From positions 1,142,919-1,206,918 of the forward strand of contig NZ_LT635783.1 in the NCBI RefSeq assembly GCF_900128455.1: a stretch of 64,000 bases of DNA. Direction: 5' to 3'. Each line of letters opens with the position of its first letter. The first letter of the stretch is position 1. The position numbers and the translations under genes were made by a program. Source of the DNA: Bacteroides mediterraneensis (GTDB lineage: Bacteria > Bacteroidota > Bacteroidia > Bacteroidales > Bacteroidaceae). The notes beneath the pieces were generated by a model that saw only the letters and a program-made list of their open reading frames with translations, was not told the DNA's origin and ran no database searches. Positions 33,701 to 41,588 of this stretch are shown here, piece after piece.

Positions 33701-33928
33701 TCATATATTCGTTTGAAGAATGTTGAGTTGTCTTATACCTTTACTAGCGGCTGGATTAAGAGTTTGGGACTTTCTAATTTGAAACTATATGTTAATGGTA
33801 ATAACCTTTGGGTATGGACTCGTATGCCTGATGACCGTGAATCAAACTTTGCAGGTACCGGTTGGGCTTCACAAGGTGCTTATCCTACGGTGAAACGTAT
33901 TAACTTCGGTTTAAAATTCACATTATAA
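30764..33928 (+). CDS. SusC/RagA-type TonB-linked outer-membrane transporter
   Basis: A 1054-residue TonB-dependent transporter that imports oligosaccharides with its SusD lid. A long basic N-terminus and signal peptide end at about residue 39 (SVSLMAQ). A carboxypeptidase-regulatory-like domain at 45-115 (ILVKGKVLDANDEPLIGAAI) is followed by the TonB-box motif DEVVVVGYG at 123-131, the plug (SVESISVLKDASATAVYG, GVILITTKRG) and a 22-stranded barrel ending in INFGLKFTL. First gene of the xylan locus and probably co-transcribed with the next five genes; spacing to susD is one to thirteen bases. Confidence 0.96.
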   Translation: MKNIRQKFLENNSSRQKIFLMRSHIFFLLFLFCSVSLMAQNGILVKGKVLDANDEPLIGAAIVLKGNTNVGTVADLDGNFSLQVPSQNSVLTVSYLGMTPQDVKVNGKTMIVVVLREDSEVLDEVVVVGYGQQKKASVVGAITQTSSKVLERAGGVSDLGSALTGNLPGVITTASTGMPGEEDPQIVIRGASSWNNSSPLILVDGIERPMSGIDVNSVESISVLKDASATAVYGVKGANGVILITTKRGKEGKATINVGGSMALKMPSKLPNKLDSYDAFQLRNDAVEYELGLTPDSWMYMMSQEQMNKYRNPANQAEAERYPNIDWADWMFKDYAFSENANVSVSGGTQFVKYYAAIDYQHEGDLFKEYDNGRGYQTAYGYNRVNMRSNLDFQLTKTTLLKTNLSGSHGVKQGPRTDYEYNIWGSAYTTPPNVFYPRYEDGTWGYDPINNANNSVAGLALAGQNTRTTTRLTTDFTLEQKLDFIVKGLSAKASISWDNVFYEQNRGVSSTDQALYKYINPETGAVSYNPSQGSHNFDFHEQINWVAEGGAIDDNATERHLYYSAQIDYNNTFGKHTVGAMGLFSRQERAKGSIVPNYREDWAFRVTYNYANKYFLEYNGAYNGSDKFSADNRFVFFNSGALGWMVSEEKFMKKIKFLDMLKLRASYGEIGNDVIGDEWDTTRRWLYMDQWETGGNIATGLYNVASPYTFYRQKTVGNTDIHWEVVRKFNFGIDYSFLGGLFAGNVEIFRDRRSDILISGSDRAMPSYFGGIVSAPWVNMGKVKNRGYELELRFNKTLRNSLHLWANMNMTHAVNEVIEADDPELLPDYQKDAGKAIGQTHTYVDHGYTQTMDDVYGSTAFESNDDQKLPGTYYILDYNGDGVINSYDQIPYGYSGSPQNTYSASLGFDYKGWSFFIQFYGVNNVTRQVVFSTFGQKQLIAYDEGSRWSKYNANPDVPMPRFGSTTNSYYDAARYFYDGSYIRLKNVELSYTFTSGWIKSLGLSNLKLYVNGNNLWVWTRMPDDRESNFAGTGWASQGAYPTVKRINFGLKFTL

Positions 33929-33941
33929 AATGATAAGTCAA

Positions 33942-35840
33942 ATGAAAAGAAAATATATACGTACATTATTCTATGGCGGACTTCTTTCACTGTGCTGCGT
34001 AGGAATGAGCTCTTGTGAGGATTATCTTGACAAGGCCCCCGAAAGTAGTGTGAATCCAGAGGACGCATTCAAGAATTTCCGAAATTTCCAGGGATTCACG
34101 GAGGAATTGTATTATTGTATTCCTGATTTTGCCCATGGTTATTGGAACAACTCATTCAACTGGGGAGAAGATGAACTTATCTCCTTTAGTATTGATTATC
34201 ACATGGGATATAAGATTGACATGGGAGACTTCTGGGGATGGCAGTCAAGTTATGATGGCTGGCAGTGTGGCTGGATGGACCGCAGCAATACGGTAGCTAA
34301 TTCTACCGACCGTTTCCAGAAATCCTTGTGGCCTTTGGCATGGTATGGCATTCGTAAATGCAATCTGGGTATTGAAAATATAGATAAAATGGTGGAAGGT
34401 ACGGAGGAACAGCGTAACCTGATTTTGGGACAGCTTTATTTCTTCCGCGGATGGTTCCACTTTGAACTGATGCAATATTTTGGCGGTTTGCCTTATATTG
34501 ATTCAGTACCTTCTTCTACCGAACCGCTGCGTAATCCGCGTTTGAGTTATCAGGAATGTGCTGATCGGGCTGCGGAAGATTTTCGTCGTGCGGCAGACTT
34601 GTTACCTATAAACTGGGATGATACCACTACGGGTAAGGCCACGTTCGGAAATAACCAGCAGCGCATCAATAAGATTATGGCTTTGGGCTATTTGGGTAAG
34701 AATTATTTGTGGGCCGGCAGTCCGCTGATGAATTATGAATCTCAGGGCAGTAGAACGTATAATGCGGATTATTGCAAGAAAGCGGCAGATGCATTTGCTG
34801 AATTGTTGACTTTAGTTGAAGGTGGTCAGACTCAATATGCTTTGGTTGATTTTGAACATTATACGGATATCTTCTATTCATTTAAACAGAATAGCAAGAA
34901 TCCGGGTTCCACTGAGGCTATTTTCCAGACACCCATGTATGACTGGTGGATGGGTTCCGGATGGTGTCTGGGTCCACAATATGTTCCTTCTATTCTGGCC
35001 AACGAAACCAATGGGGTCGTATTTTCACCCACAGCCAACTATGTGAACTATTACGGTATGGCCAATGGACTTCCGTTGAATGACTCGGATTCTGGTTTTG
35101 ATAAAGAGCATCCTTGGAAGGACCGTGACCCACGTTTCTATGCTGACATTACTTATGATGGCTTGCAGGTCATTGAGAATACGGCCAAATTCAGCGCAGA
35201 CCAGCGTGAAAAGCAGATTCAGTATGCCAATCTTTATACAGGCGGTAATTATCGTGACGTCAAGAATGAAAGTCGTACAGGATATTTATTGCACAAGTTT
35301 ACTCCGCTTGTAGTGAATGGTTTTGACGAAGGTCTGCGTGATTACGGTGATGCCTTGACCATTCAGGTAAGTTGGATGCGTTTGTCCGATATATATCTGA
35401 TGTATGCCGAATCGGTTGCGAATGGATATGGAAGTCCGACATCCAAGGCTGGACAGTGCCAGTTGACTGCACTTGATGCAGTGAATAAAATCCGCGAACG
35501 TGCAGGGGTAGATGATATGGCAAGTAAATATGCCGGCACTTTAAGTGGGTTCATGAGTGAGCTGCGACGTGAACGTGCCGTAGAATTGGCATACGAAGGA
35601 CATCGTTTCAATGACTTGCGCCGCTGGTTGCTGTTGACAGAGTATCCTTATACTATCAAGACTTCACAGGAATTTGACCGCGTGGAATTGAACAAGGAAG
35701 ATCCTACTCAGAGCCGTGTCGCCAATTTCAGAGAAGAAGTTATTGTAACCCGTAATTTCTCTGAGAAACATTACTGGTTACCCTTAAAGGTTTCAGATGT
35801 GAATATCTATCCGGAATTTACTCAGAATCCCGGTTGGTAA
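33942..35840 (+). CDS. SusD/RagB-type glycan-binding lipoprotein
   Basis: A 632-residue outer-membrane lipoprotein that caps the SusC barrel and captures glycan. The lipobox is GMSSC with Cys at residue 25, followed by Glu-Asp, the acidic pattern linked to surface export in Bacteroidetes. RagB/SusD features include repeated TPR-like helices (LGQLYFFRGWFHFELMQYFG), INKIMALGYLGKNYLWAGSP and the C-terminal LRRERAVELAYEGHRFNDLR. Start chosen at the second ATG (33942), which gives a compact signal peptide. Partner of the SusC immediately upstream. Confidence 0.95.
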   Translation: MKRKYIRTLFYGGLLSLCCVGMSSCEDYLDKAPESSVNPEDAFKNFRNFQGFTEELYYCIPDFAHGYWNNSFNWGEDELISFSIDYHMGYKIDMGDFWGWQSSYDGWQCGWMDRSNTVANSTDRFQKSLWPLAWYGIRKCNLGIENIDKMVEGTEEQRNLILGQLYFFRGWFHFELMQYFGGLPYIDSVPSSTEPLRNPRLSYQECADRAAEDFRRAADLLPINWDDTTTGKATFGNNQQRINKIMALGYLGKNYLWAGSPLMNYESQGSRTYNADYCKKAADAFAELLTLVEGGQTQYALVDFEHYTDIFYSFKQNSKNPGSTEAIFQTPMYDWWMGSGWCLGPQYVPSILANETNGVVFSPTANYVNYYGMANGLPLNDSDSGFDKEHPWKDRDPRFYADITYDGLQVIENTAKFSADQREKQIQYANLYTGGNYRDVKNESRTGYLLHKFTPLVVNGFDEGLRDYGDALTIQVSWMRLSDIYLMYAESVANGYGSPTSKAGQCQLTALDAVNKIRERAGVDDMASKYAGTLSGFMSELRRERAVELAYEGHRFNDLRRWLLLTEYPYTIKTSQEFDRVELNKEDPTQSRVANFREEVIVTRNFSEKHYWLPLKVSDVNIYPEFTQNPGW

Positions 35841-35883
35841 TGTTCTTGAGAATTTTGAATGCTATAATTAAAAAGGAATTAAA

Positions 35884-38739
35884 ATGAAAAACATACGAAT
35901 AAAGTCTGTTTTATGTATAGCACTTGCAACTCCTTCATTGTATGTCGGTGCTCAGAATTTGCCGTCAGATTTGCGGGGTGCCGGTTCTGATTCACTGTCG
36001 GTTGCTGAAGAGGAGTTAGTACAAGTAGCATATAGAAAGGTCAATAAGAACGATCTTTTAGGAGGAGTTTCTTCTGTGAACGTAGAAGAACTCATGAAGA
36101 AGGATTATTTTACCTACAGTCTGGATGGCATGGAAAACATGGTCAGCGGCTGGAATGGAAGTAGCTTATGGGGAATGGATTCCTATTTGGTGTTGGTGGA
36201 TGGAGTGCCACGCGATGCAAATAACGTGATGCCTTCCGAAATCAAGGATATCACTTTCATGAAAGGTGCTTCGGCTGTTGTTCTTTATGGTAGTCGTGCG
36301 GCTAAGGGAGTCATATACATTACGACCAAACGTGGACAAGTTGGTGATACTCGCATTGACGTACGCGGTAATACGGGTTTCTTCGTGCCGAAAAGCTATC
36401 CGAAGTACCTGGGATCGGCCGAATACATGACTCTTTATAATGAAGCTCGTGTGAATGATGGTATGGACCCATTGTACAGTGAGGCGGACATTTATAATTA
36501 TGGTTCTGGAAGCAATCCTTATCGTTATCCGGATGTGAATCTTTATTCAGACGATTATCTGAAGAAAGCTTACAACCAGTCGGATGTGACGGCTGAAATC
36601 TCAGGAGGTTCCGAAAGAGCACGTTTTTATACCAATATCAATTTGTATAATACAGGGTCTCTGTTGAAAGTCGGCAATGCGAAAGATGACCGTACTACCC
36701 GCTTTAGCGTACGAGGTAATATTGATGTCAATTTAGGACAGTATGTAAAAACCTATGTGAATGCCAATGCCACTTTCTATGATGGACGAAGTGCACGAGG
36801 TGATTTCTGGGGAGCAGCTGCTTCGTTGAGACCGAACCGTATTTCTCCGCTGATTCCAGTCGATTATATTATGCAGAATAATACGGATGCTTGGAATCTG
36901 GTGAATAACAGCCGTTACCTGATTGACGGAAAATATTTGCTGGGAGGTACGCAGGTGGATCAGACCAATGAAATTGCAAACCTTTATGCGGCAGGTGTCA
37001 ATACTTATACAAGCCGTCAGTATCAGTTCGATATGGGAGTGGATGTAGACCTTTCCATGCTTTTGAAAGGACTTTCATTCCAGACACGTTTTGCCATTGA
37101 TTATTCTACTACTTACAATCGTTATTACAGTGATACTTATGCCACTTTCGAACCTCAGTGGTCTAATGTCAATGGTGAGGATTTGATTGTTGGCTTGACG
37201 AAATATGGCGACGATGTACACGATGGAATCCAGCATGTTGCCGATAGCTGGAACCGTCAGACGATGGCTTTTTCTGCCCAGTTGAACTATAATAACAAAT
37301 TTGCAGATGACCATACAGTTTCTGCCATGTTGGTTGCTGCGGGTTATCAGCAGGGTGAAAGCGCAGTCTATCATAAAACAAGTAATGTGAACTTAGGTTT
37401 GCAGGTAGATTATGATTATCTGAGCAAATATTATCTGAGTTTTGGAGGGGCTTTGATTCATTCAGCCCGTCTTCCGGAAAACAATCGTAACGCGTTCTCA
37501 CCATCTCTCACTTTGGGCTGGCGCTTGAGTAAAGAAAACTTCCTTGCGGATTCTTCCGTATTGGATGATTTGATGCTGAGTGTGTCAGGTTCTGTATTGA
37601 ACACTGATTTAGGCATTGACGATTATTATATGTATGAGAGTACTTATGACCAGGCTAATGGTGCTTGGTGGGGTTGGGCCGATGGTAACCAAAGTCATGC
37701 CACTGAATCTAGACGTAGTAACAATCCGGACCTTTCTTTTATCAAACGTAAAGAAATCAGCGTGGGATTGCGTGGCTCATTATGGAATAAGCTGCTGACA
37801 TTCGATGCTTCCTTCTTCAAGAACAGCCTCGAAGGGATGTTGGTACAGCCTTCCAATAGTTTCCCGAACTATTTCGTATCCTATTATTGGCCTGAAGATA
37901 GTTCATTGCTTCCTTATTTGAATTACAACAACAGCACTCGTACCGGCTTTGATGTAGCCTTGAACTTCAATAAGAAAATGGGTGAGGTTGATTTTAATCT
38001 GGGTGTAAATGCGACTTATTATACCAATGAGAATACGAAGGTAGACGAAGAATTGTATGAAGATCAATATCGTTACCGTAAGGGTAAACCTACGGATGGC
38101 ATGTGGGGATTGCAGGCCGAAGGTTTCTATAATAGTGAGGAAGAAATCCAGAATTCAGGAATTACCTCTTCTTTCGGTGAATTGAAACCGGGCGATTTGA
38201 AGTATGTCGATCAGAACGGTGATAAGATTATCGATGAAAAGGATGAGGTCTACTTAGGAGAACGTTATGGTTCGCAGGGAACTCCGTTAACTGTGGGATT
38301 GAATCTGACATTAAAATGGAAGAACTTTACATTGTTTGCATTAGGTACGGGTTACTGGGGTGCATCGGCTTTCATGAGCAGTGACTATTACTGGGTATTT
38401 GGCGATAAAAAATATTCGGAAGTTGTTCGGGGTCGTTGGACGCCTGAAACGGCTGGAACGGCTACTTATCCGCGTCTGACTACTCAGACCGATAACCATA
38501 ATTATCGTAACTCAGACTTCTGGATGTATAAGACCGATCGTTTCAATTTGTCTCGTTTGCAGTTGACTTACGACTTGCCACAGCAGTGGTTAGGCAATTC
38601 ATTTGTACGTAGTTTTTCTGTTTATGCGTATGCGAGCAATTTGTTGACAATCTCAAAAGAGCGTGAAAAGTTGGAACTGAACACAGGGGCGGCTCCTCAG
38701 ACCCGTTTCTACAACATCGGTTTCAAGATAGGTTTCTAA
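35884..38739 (+). CDS. Second SusC-like transporter, lacking the N-terminal regulatory domain
   Basis: A 951-residue TonB-dependent transporter. The signal peptide ends at YVGAQ (residue 24) and is followed not by the carboxypeptidase-like domain but by a short linker and a degenerate TonB box, EEELVQVAY (42-50). The plug (DSYLVLVDGVPRDANNVMP, KGASAVVLYGSRAAKGVIY) and barrel (ending RFYNIGFKIGF) are normal. Together with the SusD-like gene after it, it forms the second transporter of a tandem-pair locus, as in known xylan loci, probably taking a different oligosaccharide. Confidence 0.94.
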   Translation: MKNIRIKSVLCIALATPSLYVGAQNLPSDLRGAGSDSLSVAEEELVQVAYRKVNKNDLLGGVSSVNVEELMKKDYFTYSLDGMENMVSGWNGSSLWGMDSYLVLVDGVPRDANNVMPSEIKDITFMKGASAVVLYGSRAAKGVIYITTKRGQVGDTRIDVRGNTGFFVPKSYPKYLGSAEYMTLYNEARVNDGMDPLYSEADIYNYGSGSNPYRYPDVNLYSDDYLKKAYNQSDVTAEISGGSERARFYTNINLYNTGSLLKVGNAKDDRTTRFSVRGNIDVNLGQYVKTYVNANATFYDGRSARGDFWGAAASLRPNRISPLIPVDYIMQNNTDAWNLVNNSRYLIDGKYLLGGTQVDQTNEIANLYAAGVNTYTSRQYQFDMGVDVDLSMLLKGLSFQTRFAIDYSTTYNRYYSDTYATFEPQWSNVNGEDLIVGLTKYGDDVHDGIQHVADSWNRQTMAFSAQLNYNNKFADDHTVSAMLVAAGYQQGESAVYHKTSNVNLGLQVDYDYLSKYYLSFGGALIHSARLPENNRNAFSPSLTLGWRLSKENFLADSSVLDDLMLSVSGSVLNTDLGIDDYYMYESTYDQANGAWWGWADGNQSHATESRRSNNPDLSFIKRKEISVGLRGSLWNKLLTFDASFFKNSLEGMLVQPSNSFPNYFVSYYWPEDSSLLPYLNYNNSTRTGFDVALNFNKKMGEVDFNLGVNATYYTNENTKVDEELYEDQYRYRKGKPTDGMWGLQAEGFYNSEEEIQNSGITSSFGELKPGDLKYVDQNGDKIIDEKDEVYLGERYGSQGTPLTVGLNLTLKWKNFTLFALGTGYWGASAFMSSDYYWVFGDKKYSEVVRGRWTPETAGTATYPRLTTQTDNHNYRNSDFWMYKTDRFNLSRLQLTYDLPQQWLGNSFVRSFSVYAYASNLLTISKEREKLELNTGAAPQTRFYNIGFKIGF

Positions 38740-38764
38740 ATTGATATAATTAAAGTAGATTCTT

Positions 38765-40540
38765 ATGAAAAAAATATTGACAGTTTGTGTCGCGGCTCTT
38801 TTGCTGGTGGGATGCGATGATTTGTTTACACCGGCTATAGAGAATAATAAGCAGCTTTCGGATGGGCTTAATGATCCTTTGTATGCAGAAGGAGTCTTGG
38901 CCAATGCTTATACCCGCAATCCATATAACTCACAGTCATTTAATGATGTGGCAACCGATGATGCGGTAACTAACCAGACCAGTAACACCTATCTGAAGAT
39001 GGCTACCGGTTCCTGGACTTCCAATAATAATCCCATGGATCAATGGGGGTCGTGTAAAGCGGCTATTCATTATATCAATTTGTTCCTGACACAGGTTGAT
39101 CAGGTTTCATGGGTAAATGATCCGGTTGTAAACATGATGTTCTGTGACCGTCTGAAAGGAGAAGCATACGGGTTGCGTGCGATGTTTAATTTCTATATGT
39201 TGCAAGCACATGCCGGTTATACGGCTGATGGTCGTCTGATGGGCGTTCCTATTGTGGAAGAAGTGGAAGACGAAGCTTCTGATTTCAACTATCCACGTAA
39301 TACATTTGATGAATGTATTCAGGCAATTTATGATGATGTGCAGAGAGCAGAGGATTTGTTGCCGCTTGATTATGAGAATATCTCTTCTGATGCTCAGGTT
39401 CCGGAAATTTACCGTTCAGAAGGTGCCAACTTCAGTCAGTATAACATTGTGTTCGGTAATAATTTCCGTACTCGTATGAGTGGACGTATTGCATTGGCAT
39501 TCCGTGCCAAGGCCGCACTTCTGGCAGCGAGTCCGGCTTTTGCCGATGGAAGCAAGGTCACTTGGGCAGAAGCTGCCGATTATAACGGTGAGATTTTGGA
39601 CTTGATAGGAGGCATATCAGGTTTGGCTGCCAATGGCAATACATGGTATAAAAATGCTGATGAGATCAATAGCCTGACCGGAGGTTCCAATCCGCCGGAA
39701 ATGTTATGGCGAAACGGTAAGGATGCTACAGCCTATTCTTTGGAACAGGCACAGTTCCCGCCCAGCCTTTATGGTAGCGGACAGATTAACCCAACCCAGA
39801 ATCTGGTAGATGCTTTCCCGATGGCGAATGGTTATCCTATCAGTAGTTCTGAAGCTGGATATGATGCGCAGAATCCTTATGCAAACCGTGATCCACGTTT
39901 GAACCTTTATATTGTGGTGAATGGAACGACAATGGGTACTGATGGTAAGACGATTGACACAAGTGCAGATAATACCGACAACAACGATGGCTTGAATCGT
40001 GAGAATGGCTATTCAACGCGTACTGGTTATTACATGCGTAAACACTTGCGTGAAGATGTGTACTTGAGTTCTACTACTACCACTGGCCAGCCGCATTATA
40101 GTCCTCGTATCCGTTATACGGAGATTTATCTGAATTACGCAGAAGCTGCCAATGAGGCCTGGGGACCTACAGGAACTGGAAAACATGGATATTCTGCGTA
40201 TGACGTCATCAAGGCGATTCGTCAGCGTGCCGGTATCAAAGATGAAAATGGAAATGACCCTTATCTGGAAAGCATTAAGAACAATCAGGCTAAGATGCGT
40301 GATTTGATTCGGAATGAGCGCCGTTTGGAGCTGTGTTTTGAAGGTTTCCGTTTCTGGGATTTGCGCCGTTGGAATATGAGTTTGAATGAACCTGCAAAAG
40401 GTGTACGTATTAGCGGAGGTACTTATCAGGTATTTGATGTGGAAAGTCGTACATATAATGATTTCATGCGGTTCGGCCCGATACCTTATAGTGAGGTGAT
40501 AAAATTTGATGCTTTGGAGCAGAATGTGGGTTGGAAATGA
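38765..40540 (+). CDS. Second SusD-like glycan-binding lipoprotein
   Basis: A 591-residue RagB/SusD lipoprotein. The lipobox LLVGC places Cys at residue 17, followed by Asp-Asp, again the acidic surface-export pattern. SusD-type segments: RLKGEAYGLRAMFNFYMLQ, RIALAFRAKAALLAASPAF, and the C-terminal LIRNERRLELCFEGFRFWDL. It begins 25 bases after the second SusC and should be its partner. Confidence 0.94.
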   Translation: MKKILTVCVAALLLVGCDDLFTPAIENNKQLSDGLNDPLYAEGVLANAYTRNPYNSQSFNDVATDDAVTNQTSNTYLKMATGSWTSNNNPMDQWGSCKAAIHYINLFLTQVDQVSWVNDPVVNMMFCDRLKGEAYGLRAMFNFYMLQAHAGYTADGRLMGVPIVEEVEDEASDFNYPRNTFDECIQAIYDDVQRAEDLLPLDYENISSDAQVPEIYRSEGANFSQYNIVFGNNFRTRMSGRIALAFRAKAALLAASPAFADGSKVTWAEAADYNGEILDLIGGISGLAANGNTWYKNADEINSLTGGSNPPEMLWRNGKDATAYSLEQAQFPPSLYGSGQINPTQNLVDAFPMANGYPISSSEAGYDAQNPYANRDPRLNLYIVVNGTTMGTDGKTIDTSADNTDNNDGLNRENGYSTRTGYYMRKHLREDVYLSSTTTTGQPHYSPRIRYTEIYLNYAEAANEAWGPTGTGKHGYSAYDVIKAIRQRAGIKDENGNDPYLESIKNNQAKMRDLIRNERRLELCFEGFRFWDLRRWNMSLNEPAKGVRISGGTYQVFDVESRTYNDFMRFGPIPYSEVIKFDALEQNVGWK

Positions 40541-40571
40541 TTTATGTTGAATAACTTTAATGACTGAAAAA

Positions 40572-41579
40572 ATGAAAAAACTATTTTATTTGTTTTCATT
40601 GATTACGCTGATTGCTTTTTCTTCTTGTAAGAACCAGGATTGGTCTTTCCCGGATTATGGAACAACAACTGTATATTTTGCGTACCAGTATCCGGTAAGA
40701 ACACTTGTGTTGGGTAATGATGAGACATTTGACAATACCAGAGACAACCAGCATAAATGCCTTATTAAAGCGACAATGGGTGGTGTGTATGAAAACAACA
40801 TTACCCCTATAGTCGATATCAATGTGGTGAATTCATTGTGTGATAACTTGACTTTCTCCACTGGAGGTAAAGTGGAACCGATGCCTTCCGATTATTATAA
40901 ATTATCTTCGGATCAGATTGTCATTCCGCAGGGTGAGATTAGTGCCGGAGTGGAAGTTCAGCTGACGGATGCTTTCTTTGCAGACCCTAAATCGATCGAG
41001 ACTACTTATGTGATTCCTCTGGTGATGTCGAATGTGCAGAATGCGGATTCCATTCTTTCCGGTTCTCCGATGGTAGAGAATCCTGTCCGTTGCAATAAAA
41101 ACGACTGGAATGTACTGCCTAAAGATTATATTCTGTATGCGGTGAAATATGTCAATCCATGGGATGCGGTATATTTGCGTCGCGGAGTGGATCAGGTTTC
41201 TCAGGCCGGTGCTACAAATACGGTGGTTCGTCATGCTGGTTATGTGGAAGATGATGAGGTCTGTGAATTGACAACACGTTCCTTGAAAGAGGCAAACTTT
41301 GCCTTGTCGCTTAATAATCAAGATTGTAACTTGATTCTTTCTTTTAATGACAACAATGAATGTACAATCTCGACAGATACCCAGGGATGTACGGTTTCCG
41401 GTTCTGGAAAATACGTAGAAAAAGGCGAAAAGAATTCTTTTAATAACAAGGATCGTGATGTGTTGTATCTGGATTATGTAGTAGATTTGGGTTCGGTAAC
41501 TTATGCTACGAAGGATACATTGGTTATGCGTGACCGTCAGGTAAAACCTGAATGGTTTGAAGTAACCTATAATAATTAA
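40572..41579 (+). CDS. Surface glycan-binding lipoprotein (DUF1735 plus DUF5627-like)
   Basis: A 335-residue lipoprotein with lipobox IAFSSC (Cys 19). The first half matches the BT_3987/DUF1735 domain (LCDNLTFSTGGKVEPMPSDY, VIPQGEISAGVEVQLTDAFF, TYVIPLVMSNVQNADSILSG). The second half is a beta-rich domain of the DUF5627 kind that ends RQVKPEWFEVTYNN. Proteins of this build in SusCD loci are surface glycan-binding proteins without enzymatic activity. Its position between SusD and GH10 is the classical place for a xylan-binding SGBP. Start at the second ATG (40572). Confidence 0.82.
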   Translation: MKKLFYLFSLITLIAFSSCKNQDWSFPDYGTTTVYFAYQYPVRTLVLGNDETFDNTRDNQHKCLIKATMGGVYENNITPIVDINVVNSLCDNLTFSTGGKVEPMPSDYYKLSSDQIVIPQGEISAGVEVQLTDAFFADPKSIETTYVIPLVMSNVQNADSILSGSPMVENPVRCNKNDWNVLPKDYILYAVKYVNPWDAVYLRRGVDQVSQAGATNTVVRHAGYVEDDEVCELTTRSLKEANFALSLNNQDCNLILSFNDNNECTISTDTQGCTVSGSGKYVEKGEKNSFNNKDRDVLYLDYVVDLGSVTYATKDTLVMRDRQVKPEWFEVTYNN

Positions 41580-41588
41580 CCTTAAAAA

